Shown piece after piece: positions 36,380 through 49,047 of a stretch of 64,000 nt of DNA (positions are counted from its first letter, which is position 1; every line of letters starts with the position of its first letter). The notes beneath the pieces were generated by a model that did no database searches, had not been told where the DNA came from, and saw only the letters and a program-made list of their open reading frames with translations. The DNA comes from Coffea arabica (lineage: Eukaryota; Streptophyta; Magnoliopsida; Gentianales; Rubiaceae): positions 5,310,501 to 5,374,500 of the forward strand of contig NC_092323.1 of NCBI RefSeq assembly GCF_036785885.1, read 5' to 3'. The position numbers were made by a program, and so were the translations under genes.

Positions 36380-37600
36380 TGGTGTTCTTAAAAAAAGTTG
36401 AAAAGCTAATTTTGAAATTCATATTAATAAATTTAGTCTCTGCCTAGATTTCCGACTAGTTTTCTGTTGGAATTCACTACGTGTCTTGCACGTAATTATT
36501 TTTTGAGGGCAAAATTGTTAAATTAAATTTTACATAATCCAATTCATGGTTCCTCACATTTCACAAAATGAAATTTTTTATCCCTCACATTTTACAAAAT
36601 AAATTTTTTCATCATTCACATTTTCAAAATAGATTTTTTCATCCCTCATTGATCATGTGTGCGAATAATTTTTTTTAAAATCCATGCATATATCTATTTG
36701 ATTTCAGGTGAAATCAAATAGAGATGTATTACATGTTATCCGTACTACTCAAGTGAAATCAAATAGATATATACATGAATTTAAAATTTTTTTTAGTTAT
36801 TCACTTATATTTATTTTATTTTACTCGATAATTAAAAACAAATAAGACATTTAATCCTAAATATTATCGAATGTTTATATCAAAATAAATTTGGATAGAA
36901 AAAATAAACAAAGAAAAATATGATAAAAAGAATAAGTGATTGGCACTTTCAAATTAAAGACAATCACAAGGCAAATAATTCAACTCTTGGTCTTAAAAGT
37001 GACGAGTAGAAATTTTAGATTCAAATTGCAATTTGTTAGCATAACTATAGAATTCGAATTAGATGGTATTATTATACAACTCAATAAATAAATTATTACC
37101 AAAAGAGATAGTCACAAATATTGAATAGGTTCACATTGTGAAATCATATAGATATTTACATAAGTTTAAAACAAAATTATTAGTTTTAAATTCCTGTATA
37201 TATCTATTGAATAGCATATATATAACTACGATTAGCCTATTTAGGTGAAATCAAGTAGAGATATATTATACGTTATTCGTACTATTTAACTGAAATCAAA
37301 TAGATATATACATGGGTTTTAAAAAAAAAAGAGATTATTGGTGCACATGATCAATAAGGGATGCAAAATTTATTTTTAAAAATATGAGGGATGAAAAAAT
37401 TCATTTTGTAAAATCTGAGAGATGAAACAATTTATTTCGTAAAATGTTAGGGATGAAAAAATTCATTTTGTGAAATGTGAGGGACCATGAATCGGATTAT
37501 GTAAAATTTGATTTGACAATTTTGTTCTTAAAAACTGATTACGCGTAAGGCACGTGGTGGATTCGAACATAAAATTAGTCGAAAATTTAGGTAGGGACCA
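36380..37600. mobile_element. non-autonomous DNA transposon with very long inverted repeats
   Basis: Two arms of about 350 bp are inverted copies. The left arm (about 36400-36780) holds CCGACTAGTTTTCTGTTGG, CACTACGTGTCTTGCACG and GTGAAATCAAATAGAGATG. The right arm (about 37210-37600) holds their counterparts in reverse (CACGTGGTGGATTCGAACAT, AGGTGAAATCAAGTAGAGAT). Within the arms a word like GAGGGATGAAAAAATTCATT recurs about three times in a row (37385-37480). The left outer end is more diverged and no target duplication was identified, so borders are approximate; the right end could extend to about 37710. Mutator-like or related long-TIR MITE. No transposase seen. Confidence 0.7.
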
Positions 37601-39671
37601 AATTTGATCAACGTCAATTTGTAAGGGACGCAAAATTACACTTTTAAAAATGAAGAACAAAAAAAAGTCATTTTGTAAAATATAAAAAATATTTTGAACG
37701 ATTTTTCCTTAAAATTAATTGAGAATATGTACTAAATCCACTTATTTTATCTTTTGCATAAGTAACATGACAGAAAAATGGATTTAAACCAATTTGCAGT
37801 CAAGTTCAACAATCCAATTGGAACCTCATTTACCATATTCACATGCATCATCCCTTCTTTTTTTTTTTTATACAGTACATATTTTTTGGCTTGCAAATGA
37901 AGAGAGTCAAATGCAAAGTATAGTGAGCGTGGAAAATTTTCTCGGTCTTCCGGAGGCAGGCTCCGTAGACTTTCTTCATTGATTTCTTCTCTGAGGCTCC
38001 GCCAGGCTTACTGGGTTCGAGGTTGTACGGCGAACTGTTTGGCATTCCGTGCCAGCCCCTATGCGACAGGCGACTGGGTCATCAGTCAACACTATATTCC
38101 GATAACTGTAATATATAAAATTGGAAAATGCTACTCTATTAAAATAAAGTGAAAGATAACTCAGCTGCGCGATGGTAATATAAAGTCGAAAAATGTTACT
38201 CTATAATTTTTTTTTTACTTTATAAATTTTTATATTTATATTTATCGCTTAAACTTGTAATTTTTAATTGCTTCTTGCAGGTAAATTTTTGGTGTTTCAT
38301 CTTTAGAACGAGTTTCACTGATAGAGAGTTTTTCTACACAATTTTCTCTTATGTCCAGATATGCCCAACGGTGGACGGAGTAACAACTAACAACTAGGAG
38401 TATTTTTATTTTTATTTATATTTAAAAAAAAGAACAACTAAAATTATTAGTAAATCAAAAGTGCCAATTTTTTATACATTATTTGTAGTTTAAATTCTAA
38501 TATATATATTTTTATCGATTTTGCTTAGTTTTCACTTTACACCCCTAGTTTCTTGCATGCATCACTTTGTCCCCTTAACCTTATAATCTTTTTCTTTTTG
38601 AGTAACAAAATTTATTTTATTTTATTTATAAACACTCAAAGTTAAACTCGATTATCTAGTGTGTTGTATGTGCTCTTTCCTAGTTACCAAAGCATAGAAA
38701 ATAGCACTTGATTATGAGTGTAACTTACAAGAAAGGTTGCTTAAATTATTTTTTCTATTTTCAAACTAATCATAACTAATCGTACATTTCTAACAAGAAA
38801 GAGTAAATTTTTTGATATAATAAGAAGGTAAAAAGTTACTTACTTTACAAGATAAAAAAGAAAAATCCAAGTGGACTTTGGGCTTGTTCATAAATGGGTA
38901 TAAGGACTTGGTTTTAACCTTTGATTATAAAACAAATTAAGTAAACCTTTTATACACTCACGGTGCATACATCATCATGATTGGAATTATTATGTATTTA
39001 ACGGTGAAAGTGTATACACAATCAGTGTGTAAAAGATTAATTCAAAAAGAAATTTGATTTATTTAAAGACACAATAAACTAAAAACTAATATTTTTTTGG
39101 GGGGGTTCACTTCTAACTGTAATTTTGAGAACTAAAAGTAATTTGGAACACGCTTTTTGTGAAGTCGTTTGAGGTTGGTAGTTGGTACTTAAAAATCCAA
39201 ATAGACAGAGTGAATTGAACAACTTTTCTCAATCCCGTTCCACTCTATACGAGGATGATAAGGGAGAAATTTGTGAAAAATAGGGGTGAACAAATTGCAA
39301 AAAGGGAAAATGAGGAAAACAGAAACAGAAAAGAGAAAAAGTCTAACTGTCGACCTTAGCTAATTTTAAAAAGTGGCAGGACATATTGACCTTTGGAGGG
39401 AGACAGCCTCCTTCTCTCTCCGCGGTCTTCCCCACTCCTCCATTTTTTTTTTTTTTTTGGGTTGTCTGGTGGAGCTACGTTCTTCTCGTAACCGCGTTTC
39501 TTCAGATTTTTGCTTCATCTTCTTCCTCCTTGATTAGATTTGCATTTTGTTTAGTGAATTTTAGTTTGTTTTCTTGATTCAATTAAGCTCCATCTTCCTA
39601 CGGTTGGTTGGTTCTCATAGCTCGAATAAAATTTTAAATTTTGCGAATTGAAATCCATAATTTCCTTGCCC

Positions 39672-39734
39672 ATGAACACCGGAGCGACCATATCACCGTA
39701 CAATGCATGCCCACCACATTGTCCTCTCCACTAA
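39672..39734 (+). promoter_or_regulatory. upstream ORF (20 codons) in the MAPKKK5 leader
   Basis: ATG at 39672 opens a 20-residue frame (MNTGATISPYNACPPHCPLH) that stops at 39732-39734, two bases before the chosen MAPKKK5 start at 39737. A second out-of-frame ATG at 39703 opens a frame that overlaps the main coding start and ends near 39816. If the transcript begins upstream of 39672, both would tend to lower translation from 39737. Transcription start not visible, so this is conditional. Confidence 0.45.
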
Positions 39735-39736
39735 CA

Positions 39737-42700
39737 ATGAAAAAGCCAACAGCCAGTTGGTTGCAAAACGCATTTTCATTCTCCTCGTCTTCCTCCACCA
39801 AATCAACTTCCGATGATAGCATAATCAGCGGCCGCTACGCTGCAAAACCGTCTCTGTTCTCCAGCCGCGGTGGTCGGAGCGGCCGTCTGCTCACGCGAGC
39901 CAAAAAGCTCCGGCATTTGACCGATTGCGACGTCGAATTCTCGCGCAGCACTCGGGCTTCTTTCGACGATTCGCCTGCTAGATTATCTATGGGCGCTTTT
40001 TCCCCAGCTGCTGCGGCTGCCGCTCCGCCGTCTCCTCAACCCCTTCCCTTGCCGGAATTGCAGATGTTGCTCCGTCGTGATTCTAAATCTGCTTCCGACA
40101 GGACAATGTCAAAAAATGTCCCTCTGCCGTCGCCGGGGGAGGCGCATCAAAGGGAGTCTGGCGCAGAGGAGAAAGAAAAAGAGAAGAGCGATTGTCTCAA
40201 TGGAGTTATGACTAATGATGCAGCCACGTCGAGCAATGCGGCTGGGAGGTAAATAGGAAAATAAATTGATACTTCTGGCTCACATTCCAAGTAATGAACG
40301 TTAATGATTCGTTTTATTTTATATACCTACAATTAATCATAATTGCACTTAAAAGCTTGGTTTTTTCTTGCCCTTCACAAGCTCAGAAATCTTCAGCATT
40401 TTATTTGGCTTATTGGAGGCTGGTTAGACTATAAATATCCTCCATTCTTCACGGGTGAATTTTTTAAAAATGCAATGCTTCGTTTCAAGCTTTAAATGAG
40501 ATTCTGAAGATGGTCGGTTGTGTACATTTTCAGCTCGGTTGGAATGAATAACTATTAAGAATTGGTTGTTTAGGTACCAGATTATGGCAGACATATTTTT
40601 TCGTTGCACTGATTATACTCGTGCTGCTTTTTGGTTAGAGAGAGGATTAGCATGGTTAGTATTTTTGGAAATATACTCAATTGACAAGTGGCAAAGCTTC
40701 AAGATTAGAGTTTTAACGAGAAATTTTAATTTATTAGGAAGGTGCTACAGAGATTGCAACGGAGAGATATAACACTAGTCAAAGGCAGCAGAATATGTCA
40801 ACAACCTGTAAATGTGGGTTAATGCAGTTGAAAATCCAGATTTGGATGCTCAATCTATTCTTATCCAATCATTTATTTTTTCATACTTTAAGCTTATCAA
40901 TCTAGAATTTATTTGCCTGAAACATGACCTGTTCTACATGTGGATTTTCAATCGTTTGAAATTTTTATTCTCAAACTCTTTGGAGCAAAAACCAATACTA
41001 GGAGCAGAGATCCTGAAGCCCATCTGTTGGTTGAGTTGGATGAAAAAGTTATAAAGTTAAATATCTAGAATTATACACTTTTACTCCATAGGGATCTTTA
41101 ACAATTATGTTTTTAAGATAATTGCAACATTTGATTTTTCATTGCACCATTTGCTGTGTCTTTCGTCATACAACTAAACCACTCCATTGGATTTGCATTC
41201 CTGATGCCCTCTGAATCTGGAAAAGCTTGACCTTTATCGATGTTGTTTTCAAATCATGCTTATGCAGGTTAATAAGCCAAGATGCTCAGAAAAATGTAGA
41301 AAATACTGACAATTGGTCATCTAGGAAGTCACCTCCAAAGGTGAATGGTTCAGAGAGAAATCCCGATAACTATAGAATGAGTACTCCCCTTAGTGCTCCT
41401 GCTAGTCCTTATGCAAGTCCTGCACTTAGCCCACACAGAAATGCTGGGGATGTTTTGAAACCTCAGTACATGACTCCACCGAGTCTTTTTCAAGTTTGGT
41501 CTGCACCAGAGATGCCTTCTCTGGATTCAACACTAGTTCCTGGATTCTCCTATCAAAGCTCCTCTGAGATAGCTGCTTTTCCTGTAGATAATTCTTCACT
41601 GCCTAGTCCAAAAATTAACCTCTCCAAAAGTCCTAATGGGCCTGCATCACCATTGTGTAACAAGCTATCAAGTGAGACCTCAGTGCCACGACATGATTGC
41701 AATGCTCAAGCCAGTGTCAGTGTCCATCCCTTACCTCTCCCTCCAGGATTTGCCATGGCTTCACAGCCTACCCTTATTCCCCAGCTAACTCCTAAACTGG
41801 ATATAGCTCCCATCAAAAGTCAGTGGCAAAAGGGAAAGCTCATTGGGCGTGGGACTTTTGGAAGTGTTTACGTGGCCTCCAACAAGTATGGAAATTCTGA
41901 ACATTTTTCCAATTCTTTTCTATTTTCTATACATTTGCTAGATTGTTCTTTTTGACAGAAAAACTGGAGCTTTATGTGCAATGAAAGAGGTTGAAATGTT
42001 GCCAGATGACCCAAAATCTGCTGAGTGCATAAGGCAGTTAGAGCAGGTAAGTTTCGAGTATGCATTCTGTTGTGCTGTGTTTTACTTTGTTGGTCTTCTG
42101 CTTGATTCTTTAGCTTGGTAATTCATATTTGAAAAATACAGAGTGTGCTGCTAAATCCGACTTTTTCTGGCTGCTTCTATTAGCTGATAATGACCATCCT
42201 ATTGGCCAACACAACATTTCAAGTTGGCAACTTTGAGAATATTTGTGTTCTATCTGACAAAACTTTTAGGAAAAGCATGAAAACTGCATCCCATCCATCA
42301 TGTCCACAGTGATATTGGCAAGTAAACGACAAGAAAATTATTTGTAGTAGAAAAAAAAGTGTATCAGTTACAGCTATTATTGTAATTAAAGCAGTCACAG
42401 CTCCTTGTTTCTTTTCTGGTTAGCCATGCTTCATGAGAATATGCTAATAATTCAATCAGTTGAATGTACAACTTGTTTGTGCACTTTTTTAAGGGCAAAT
42501 TGTGTTCATCTCTTTTCAAGGCATTTGATTAAACACACTTAACAGATCACTCTTGATTAGGTTTCAAACAATATTTTAGTGTTATATGTGTTCTGATGAC
42601 ATTTGTGGGGAATACTACATTTCCATGTACTTGCATGCCTATTTTCTGAAGCAAAATTAGTTTTTCCCTGCATTTTGCCTTTTGTCTTTGATGGTTTGAA

Positions 42701-45700
42701 ATTAAGTACCAAAATTTTGGCTACAGGTTCCATTTTCTACTTTTCAAGCCACAAAATTGACTGTTTCTTTAAATGTTATATCATTGTCTCAGGAAATTAA
42801 GGTTCTCAGTCATCTCAAGCATCCGAACATTGTGCAATATTATGGTAGTGAAGTAGTAAGTATTCCAGTGGGCCATTCATTATGCTCCTCAGTGACCTCT
42901 TTACAGGCCTTAAGGCAATTTCTTGATTCTGTAGGTTGGTGATCGGTTTTACATATATTTAGAGTATGTTCATCCTGGTTCAATCAATAAATTCATTCAC
43001 GACCACTGTGGAGCAATTACGGAATCTGTTGTACGGAACTTTACTCGCCATATTCTTTGTGGGCTAGCTTACTTGCACAGTACGAAAACAATACACAGGT
43101 AAATTCAATACTCCAAAGTCTGGTTTCAGGATTTACTAATGCGGCCAAGTGGAGTCTGGCGCGGTAGATTTCCTGCTTCTTTGATTTGCCAATAAATGGA
43201 TTGTAATAAGGGGAGCCTTTCCACGCCTTGTGCATCTGTTATTAGAGATTGTATGAAGATTTCATGTTATACTCTGCTGTAACCTTTGCCTGTTTTCTAT
43301 TTCGGGTGATCCCCTTTTGAATTTCTGTCGTAAGACCTACATCTGAGTTTAGAGATTTACTTCACATAAATTTGACCATCACCGGATTTTATAGGGATAT
43401 CAAAGGGGCAAATTTGCTTGTGGATGCTTATGGGGTTGTGAAGCTTGCTGATTTTGGGATGGCCAAACATGTAGGTGATGATTTCTGTATCTACTACAGT
43501 TTGTATCATTTTGAAATGAAAGAAGGGAAATTATTGTTTGTTAAAAAAGGCCTATATATACAAAGAATTTTCTTACTTGTTTTTTTGGAGTTTGCTGTTG
43601 ATTGAACTCTTCAGTCCTCAACACCCGCCCCTTTTCCCCCTCTCCCTCCCTCTCTCTCTCTCTCTCTCTCTCTTCCTGTTTTGCGGCCAGGCAATGTATT
43701 CAGCATTCTCCTTAACTGTTGTATGAACATTGATACTTGTTGCATCATAATATTTTGATACATCATATATTGTTGGGTTATGATTTGGTTAAGGCAACAG
43801 CAAGGGTAGCTAGCTAGGAAAGCTTTGCGGTGTTGGAGGTGAGGATTGCCTTAATTCTTTCTACAAAATCGACGTTAAGTTCAGTGTTTGGTGAGGTTGA
43901 AGCACATTATTTGATCTTGGGACATTCATAAAATATGGTTATAAATTTTTATGCTCTTTATAAAATATAGTTGAAGCACATTATATCAATTATAAAGAAT
44001 TTTTATGCTCCTAAAGTAAAAACAAAAAGCTGTTGAGGAATCAAACTTTGTGGAAAAATATCTCAGCTTGAACATATAGCAAGTTGTTATAGAGCCTTTC
44101 CTTGCCAATGAAACATCAGTACTGCACTTTTTCAAGGTTGAATTTCATAGTTCCAGGGAACTGTAAGATTAGATCTGAGGTTTTGGTGGTACCAACGGAA
44201 GAATTATTGATGTTGTGATCATGTCATCTGATGTCATCTCTTCATATATTGAAAATTCTTTTGTTGCTATTTACTTTGACTTCTTGTTGGCAGGCTATTT
44301 CTGATTTTTATCATGATCAAACTTAAAGGTTTCTCTTTCTGCAGCTCAGCGGCCATGCTGCTAATCTTTCTTTAAAAGGTAGCCCATATTGGATGGCCCC
44401 AGAGGTATAATCTTCTCCAAGATAATGTTTCTGAAAGCACATTGTCTCGCCTTCTAGATCTGATATTAGTTTATTTCATGCAGCTCTTGCAATCTGTGAT
44501 GCAACAGGATTCTAATAGCGATCTGGCATTGGCTATAGATATATGGAGTTTGGGTTGTACAATTATTGAAATGTTGAATGGAAAACCTCCATGGAGTGAG
44601 TATGAAGGGGTAAGCTCCGATGTTCATTTTTATCGTTGAATTTACTTGATATTAGCTGATTAATAAGCTTGCTTTCTGGTGGTAGCTCCCTCAGAATGTT
44701 GGAAAATTCGCACATTTTGTTTGCTTTTCTTGATTCACTTCAAGTGCAGAATAACATTTTTGAATATGATCTCTTTGATAAATTTTTTTGGTTGATTAGC
44801 TGGAACCATTTCCTTCCACTTCTTCCTTTGTTCTCTTTCATGATTGAATTAAGCACAACTCATTAAATAGAGTTTGTCTTAATTTCTCATGAGATTGTGT
44901 CGGTACCTTACACTAGAACCTATAGGATTTTATGCCATAGTACAAGGCACCTTATGCATGGTACTAACTAGCATAGACAAAAAGAGTTGACTTACTATCA
45001 TGTATCAGTGTCAGCATGATCTTGTTGTTGCAATATGTTAAATAAAACTACTAAAATCAAGATTCCAAGGAATTCTGTCCCCATTTACATTTATATTTTT
45101 CTTTTTCTCTAGAGGGATGGAGGGAGGGAAGAAGAAGAAGGATACGATTAATACAACACGTGTACTTATGTTCCATTTGCATCAGAAAATTTTGATTCAA
45201 TTTTTAGTCTTTCATTTGAGCTTGTAATCTGCAGGCTGCAGCCATGTTTAGGGTACTCAAAGAGACCCCTCCAATACCTGAAAATCTGTCAGCAGAAGGG
45301 AAGGATTTTTTGCGTTGTTGCTTTCGTAGGAATCCTGCAGAAAGGGCTTCAGCTAGCACATTACTGGAACACCGTTTTGTTACAACCTCTCATCCACCAG
45401 ATATTTTATCCTGCAGTCTGTCTCTTAGTGGGATGAAATTGAGGGTAAACTACTTCAGCACATTGTCCTAATGGATGGCTTCTCCATGTTTATGGTTTAT
45501 TATTGTTTATGCTATTATGTGTTGACAGGATGATGCAAATTCCCAAAGAGAGCGCTCAAACAGTAAGCTTGATCAAGTCCCTGCATACTCAGATATGCAT
45601 ATTGCCAAAGGAAAACTGACTGACAAGTAAGAGTTACTCTATGCTTTAAAATGTTCATTAATATTTTATACACCATCTTTGCAAGTTTTTACTTTTACAA

Positions 45701-45897
45701 GCAGGTCTATATTAATGCCAAATCATCTCTAAAATCTTGTCATTTCACCACATTCATGTGAACCATCTATTGTAAGCGCTGACTACTGAGTCGGCAGTTG
45801 AATTAGTGTTAACTTTGAAATGTCCTTGTGCTTCAGCTACATTCATGGTTCTCTTGCTCCAGTGAGATTGGCCAACGATGTCGCTACAAAACTTTAA
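39737..45897 (+). CDS. MAPKKK5: MAPKKK5-type MAP kinase kinase kinase (YODA/MEKK group)
   Basis: Cytosolic MAP3K; in Arabidopsis MAPKKK5 is phosphorylated by PBL27 and activates the MKK4/5-MPK3/6 cascade in chitin immunity. Coding exons: 39737-40248, 41268-41885, 41959-42046, 42793-42855, 42935-43098, 43395-43470, 44345-44404, 44484-44609, 45235-45444, 45529-45626, 45837-45897 (691 residues, all GT-AG). The N-terminal 340 residues are Ser/Pro-rich ([38 protein letters not shown]). The kinase domain follows: GRGTFGSV loop, [11 protein letters not shown] lysine, [10 protein letters not shown] catalytic loop, [29 protein letters not shown], and [12 protein letters not shown] near its end. Start chosen at [10 protein letters not shown]; an in-frame ATG at 39707 would add ten residues. 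Exon 10 could instead end at an in-frame TAA (45628) if its last donor is unused. The tail is shorter than in relatives (see findings). Confidence 0.92.
43642..43673 (+). repeat. CT microsatellite in a MAPKKK5 intron
   Basis: CCCTCCCT units followed by about ten TC repeats inside intron 6. Directly visible. Confidence 0.85.
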
Positions 45898-47809
45898 CAC
45901 TACAGGTGGTAGCCCTGTCATTCACCTCATTCAACATTGGAGGTCCTTCCTAGTCCATCTCCACACCTGGATTCAATTATGTGAAGTTATTCATGAAGAG
46001 AGGCTAACAGTGAACCATTACAGAAATGGAAGGCGATCTAACACTTATTTTAACGTGGTTTTCCATAAAGACCTCAGTTTACAGATGCATTGGAACTTAT
46101 TGTGCTCTTGTAGGTAGCTTGCAGCCATAGGAATTGCTGTCAGTAGGCTCTTTGCCTCTTTGTTTCTGTTCATACTTTGAGAGATAGAAGCACAATAGTC
46201 ATAAGAGTTTGCAGGACCTGGGTTTTCAGAAGTAGGAGCTTGTGTCTATTCACAAGGTGTAGGGCTTGAACAATATAGCAGCAACCAAAGCCCAATTATG
46301 ATTCTTCAGTCAGAGAATTCAACAACGCGTTTCTTCTCTGATGTGGAACGTTTATAAGCATGCCGGGCCAGAGTTGAAAGAATTGTAAATATCATTTTGA
46401 ATATTTGATCAAGTCACTGTGCTCCTGCTCTTCAGGATTTTTTCTAGCAAGACAAAATTTACTTGTCAACTAATCCACAGATTGAAATGTCGCCAGCATG
46501 TTTGAAAGAGGTTGCTGTGTGTGTCCCACTTCCCATCTGTGGCCCTCTCCGTGCGCCTCTGTTGTCGGAAGATACTCTTTGGGAGGAAGAAGATCTACCA
46601 TTATAAGATCTGTGGAGAATAGTAAGCCTTCTCCTTCTTCTTCTTGGACAGATAATATCACAAATTTGAGCTGTTGCAGCAACAAGACTTGTGCCATTTT
46701 TCGTTCCTAATATTTTTGTGACTGAGGTGGAGGATGCTGCAACTTTTTTTTGTCTTTTTTTTTTTATTTTGGGGGTAATTAACTCTTTTTAGTGGTATAG
46801 TGAAAACGTACACACTAGTGAGGGGGATCCCTACAGCTAACACACAAGTATATCAAACATGCAAACCTGCAATAAAAGCCTATAACTGCCGGCAGACTAA
46901 CACACCGAGAATCAACAAACGCAAAAAGAACTAGAAACAGGAAATGTGCAGCTTTTTACAAAAGGCATCTTGATATGCCTTGAACCTTCCAGCCAGACCC
47001 CAATTCTTCAAACATCCTTCACAACCTGCTCAATCACAACAATCATAGAACATACAGTAATAGCTTTTGACTTGGCCCATTTGAATTGTTGTTATCTTTA
47101 GGAACTTCTATGGAAAAAATTTGATGGAGGTAAGATAAAAAGGTAAATAGAACATACATATGTTTAGAGAAAACTTAAAAATTTTCGTGTGTAAACTCAC
47201 ATTCCAAACAAGGGTGCAACAAGGTGTGGAGCCACTACCGAGTGGAGGAGGGTGCAACCGGAGAAGCCTGTGAAGATTTTTCACAGAGCTTATGTATTGT
47301 ATGCGCCCAGTAGGATAGTGGGAGCTAATGTTTTGATGACTGATGCACAAACCACGAAGTCAGCAATCCATCTAAGCATCTGTTTCGTCGAACGATTAAT
47401 ATTTGTTTGTCCATGAAACTAAAGAGGAAATAGCGCGCGAAGCGAACGCGAGGGACCTTCCAGGGCAATCCGAGAAACGACATCGTTCCGTGCATGGCGT
47501 TTCGTTATCGTGAATTGTGTAAGATTAGGTCAAAGTAAAGTCCCAGGTCAAAGTAAAGTCCCCTCCGTCAAAACTACTAGTTAACAATGGTAAGAATAAA
47601 GAATTAATTCTAATTGAATCATCCGGAAAGGTAAGCGGGAAAGCCATTGATTAGGAATTTAGGAATCGGATATATATCCACTCAATCTAAAAAGTTAAAA
47701 AAGTCCTCCCCACAACACAACAACGGTAGTCACTACTGCTACTGGCCCATCATCCATATCCATCCACGCTTCTACGTCTTCACGGACAAAAAAGAGTGCA
47801 AGTTTTGAG
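45898..47809. other. MAPKKK5 3' region and intergenic sequence
   Basis: Starts with the former tail-coding sequence and 3'UTR of MAPKKK5. Short open frames near 46500-46700 and 47108-47350 have no recognisable domain. AGGTCAAAGTAAAGTCCC is present twice in tandem at about 47527-47562, upstream of the small cysteine-rich gene. Confidence 0.5.
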
Positions 47810-48116
47810 ATGGAACCTCCCCAGGTCCAAGCAATAGACGGCAACTACCCTCCACAGGAAGATGCGCAGGACAAAGTTATCAATGAATGGTACTTTTACT
47901 TCTCCATTCTTGTTAATCCTTTCTAGTTTCTTCTTGAAATTCCCATCAATCCTTTCGAGTAAAATTACAAGATTTAATACTGCTAGTTAGCTGTTGCCAT
48001 TTTTTTTAATAAATTTTTTGGTTCTTTTAATGGGTTTTGTTTGATGCAGTTGTTCTTGCTTCTATGACTGCTCGGATAGCCGTCTCGAGTACTTTTGCTG
48101 CTACGACCTCTGTTAG
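47810..48116 (+). CDS. small cysteine-rich protein, 48 residues (CYSTM-like)
   Basis: Two exons (47810-47889 and 48050-48116) join across a clean GT-AG intron to a 48-residue frame. It starts MEPPQVQAIDGNYPPQEDAQ and ends in a cysteine-rich segment with CCSCFYDC and EYFCCYDLC (8 Cys in 22 residues). The shape, a polar Pro/Gln/Tyr-rich N-terminus followed by a terminal Cys cluster, is like plant CYSTM or PCC1 stress proteins, whose Cys module associates with the plasma membrane. The spacing and the charged residues inside the cluster differ from the CYSTM consensus, so this is only a resemblance. No signal peptide. The start is the first ATG after an AT/GA-rich leader (TTTTGAGATGG). Function unknown. 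Confidence 0.62.
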
Positions 48117-48902
48117 TTTCTAGGATGCCACGGGAGTACGTTTACAGTTTATCGACTTCTTTTGCTTTAGTTATAAGAGCTGTCATTTTTCTTGGTGTTC
48201 AACGGAAGGAACAAGTTTATGGTCTTTGTTCTTCGTTCTTCAGATCTGTTTAACTTTTTATTTCTCTTTCGTTTTTTATTTGTGGCTGATATGATATGAT
48301 CATTTGCGTTGTGGATATTGATTGCTCGAATCATGGGATTTTTTATTTTTTTTTTCTTTGTCTTGATTGGGCCTTGTTCTGAAACAAAATTGCATGGAAT
48401 TCGGCCGACCCATTAGGAGCTTGTCGGGAAAAATTCACTCCGACTTGTGATTGAATGCTGCTGGGGATGGAAAGAAATAAAAGGGAGGAATCATGCAAAA
48501 ATAAAATAAGAAAAGGATAGATAAGAAATCAAGATTTATATGCTACTACTTCATTCCTTTTTAAATGCTTGGTCGACTGTGTATCGCATTGGTAGGGTAC
48601 TAAGATCAATGGTTTTGATGTAAACTTAATTCAATGTTAGTACCACAAGTTGTAAGGTATTACCATTGAACTTCCATGCATATATCTTTAGATTTTTATA
48701 GATATAAAAAAGTGAAAGATTGACAGCTTCCGAAGGCATCAAGGGATTTTGTTCCTTTTTTTTTTTTTTTTTTTTTTTCTCCTTTTGTAAGGGGATTTTA
48801 TTCGCTTTCTAGCCAATGTTCCCGAATCCATTGTCATTTGCGCCTCTTAAATGTGTATAATTCATGCCTCAATTCATGGCCGGATATTAGGTATATCAAT
48901 CT

Positions 48903-49047
48903 ATTTGGATAGCTCAAATTTGCCAAATAACTCATTTTTCAATCCACTTTTTTTATATTTTTAATCACATTTTTATCTCATCTCATGAACATTATATCAC
49001 AAAAAGTGTTATAATAATTATTTTAAATAATACTTTATTCAAATGGC
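48903..49047. mobile_element. MITE, diverged copy of the 10931-11094 family
   Basis: Begins ATTTGGATAGCTCAAATTTG and ends TTTATTCAAATGGCTG. The core AATCACATTTTTATCTCATC, then ATATCACAAAAAGTG, matches the family core. More diverged than the copy at 10931. Confidence 0.55.

Larger units (their letters stand above)
35239..39736. other. intergenic region between bL25m and MAPKKK5
   Basis: bL25m 3'UTR at the left, including an AC microsatellite at about 35299-35320 and a 67-bp tandem duplication at 35644-35777. A long inverted-repeat element occupies about 36380-37600. The rest is AT-rich with no supported gene, and ends in the MAPKKK5 promoter and leader, which carries upstream ORFs. Confidence 0.55.

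Noticed and set aside
46498-46710. 70-codon frame after MAPKKK5
   Set aside because: Cys/Ser-rich but matched by an equally long frame on the other strand; no intron context, likely 3'UTR.
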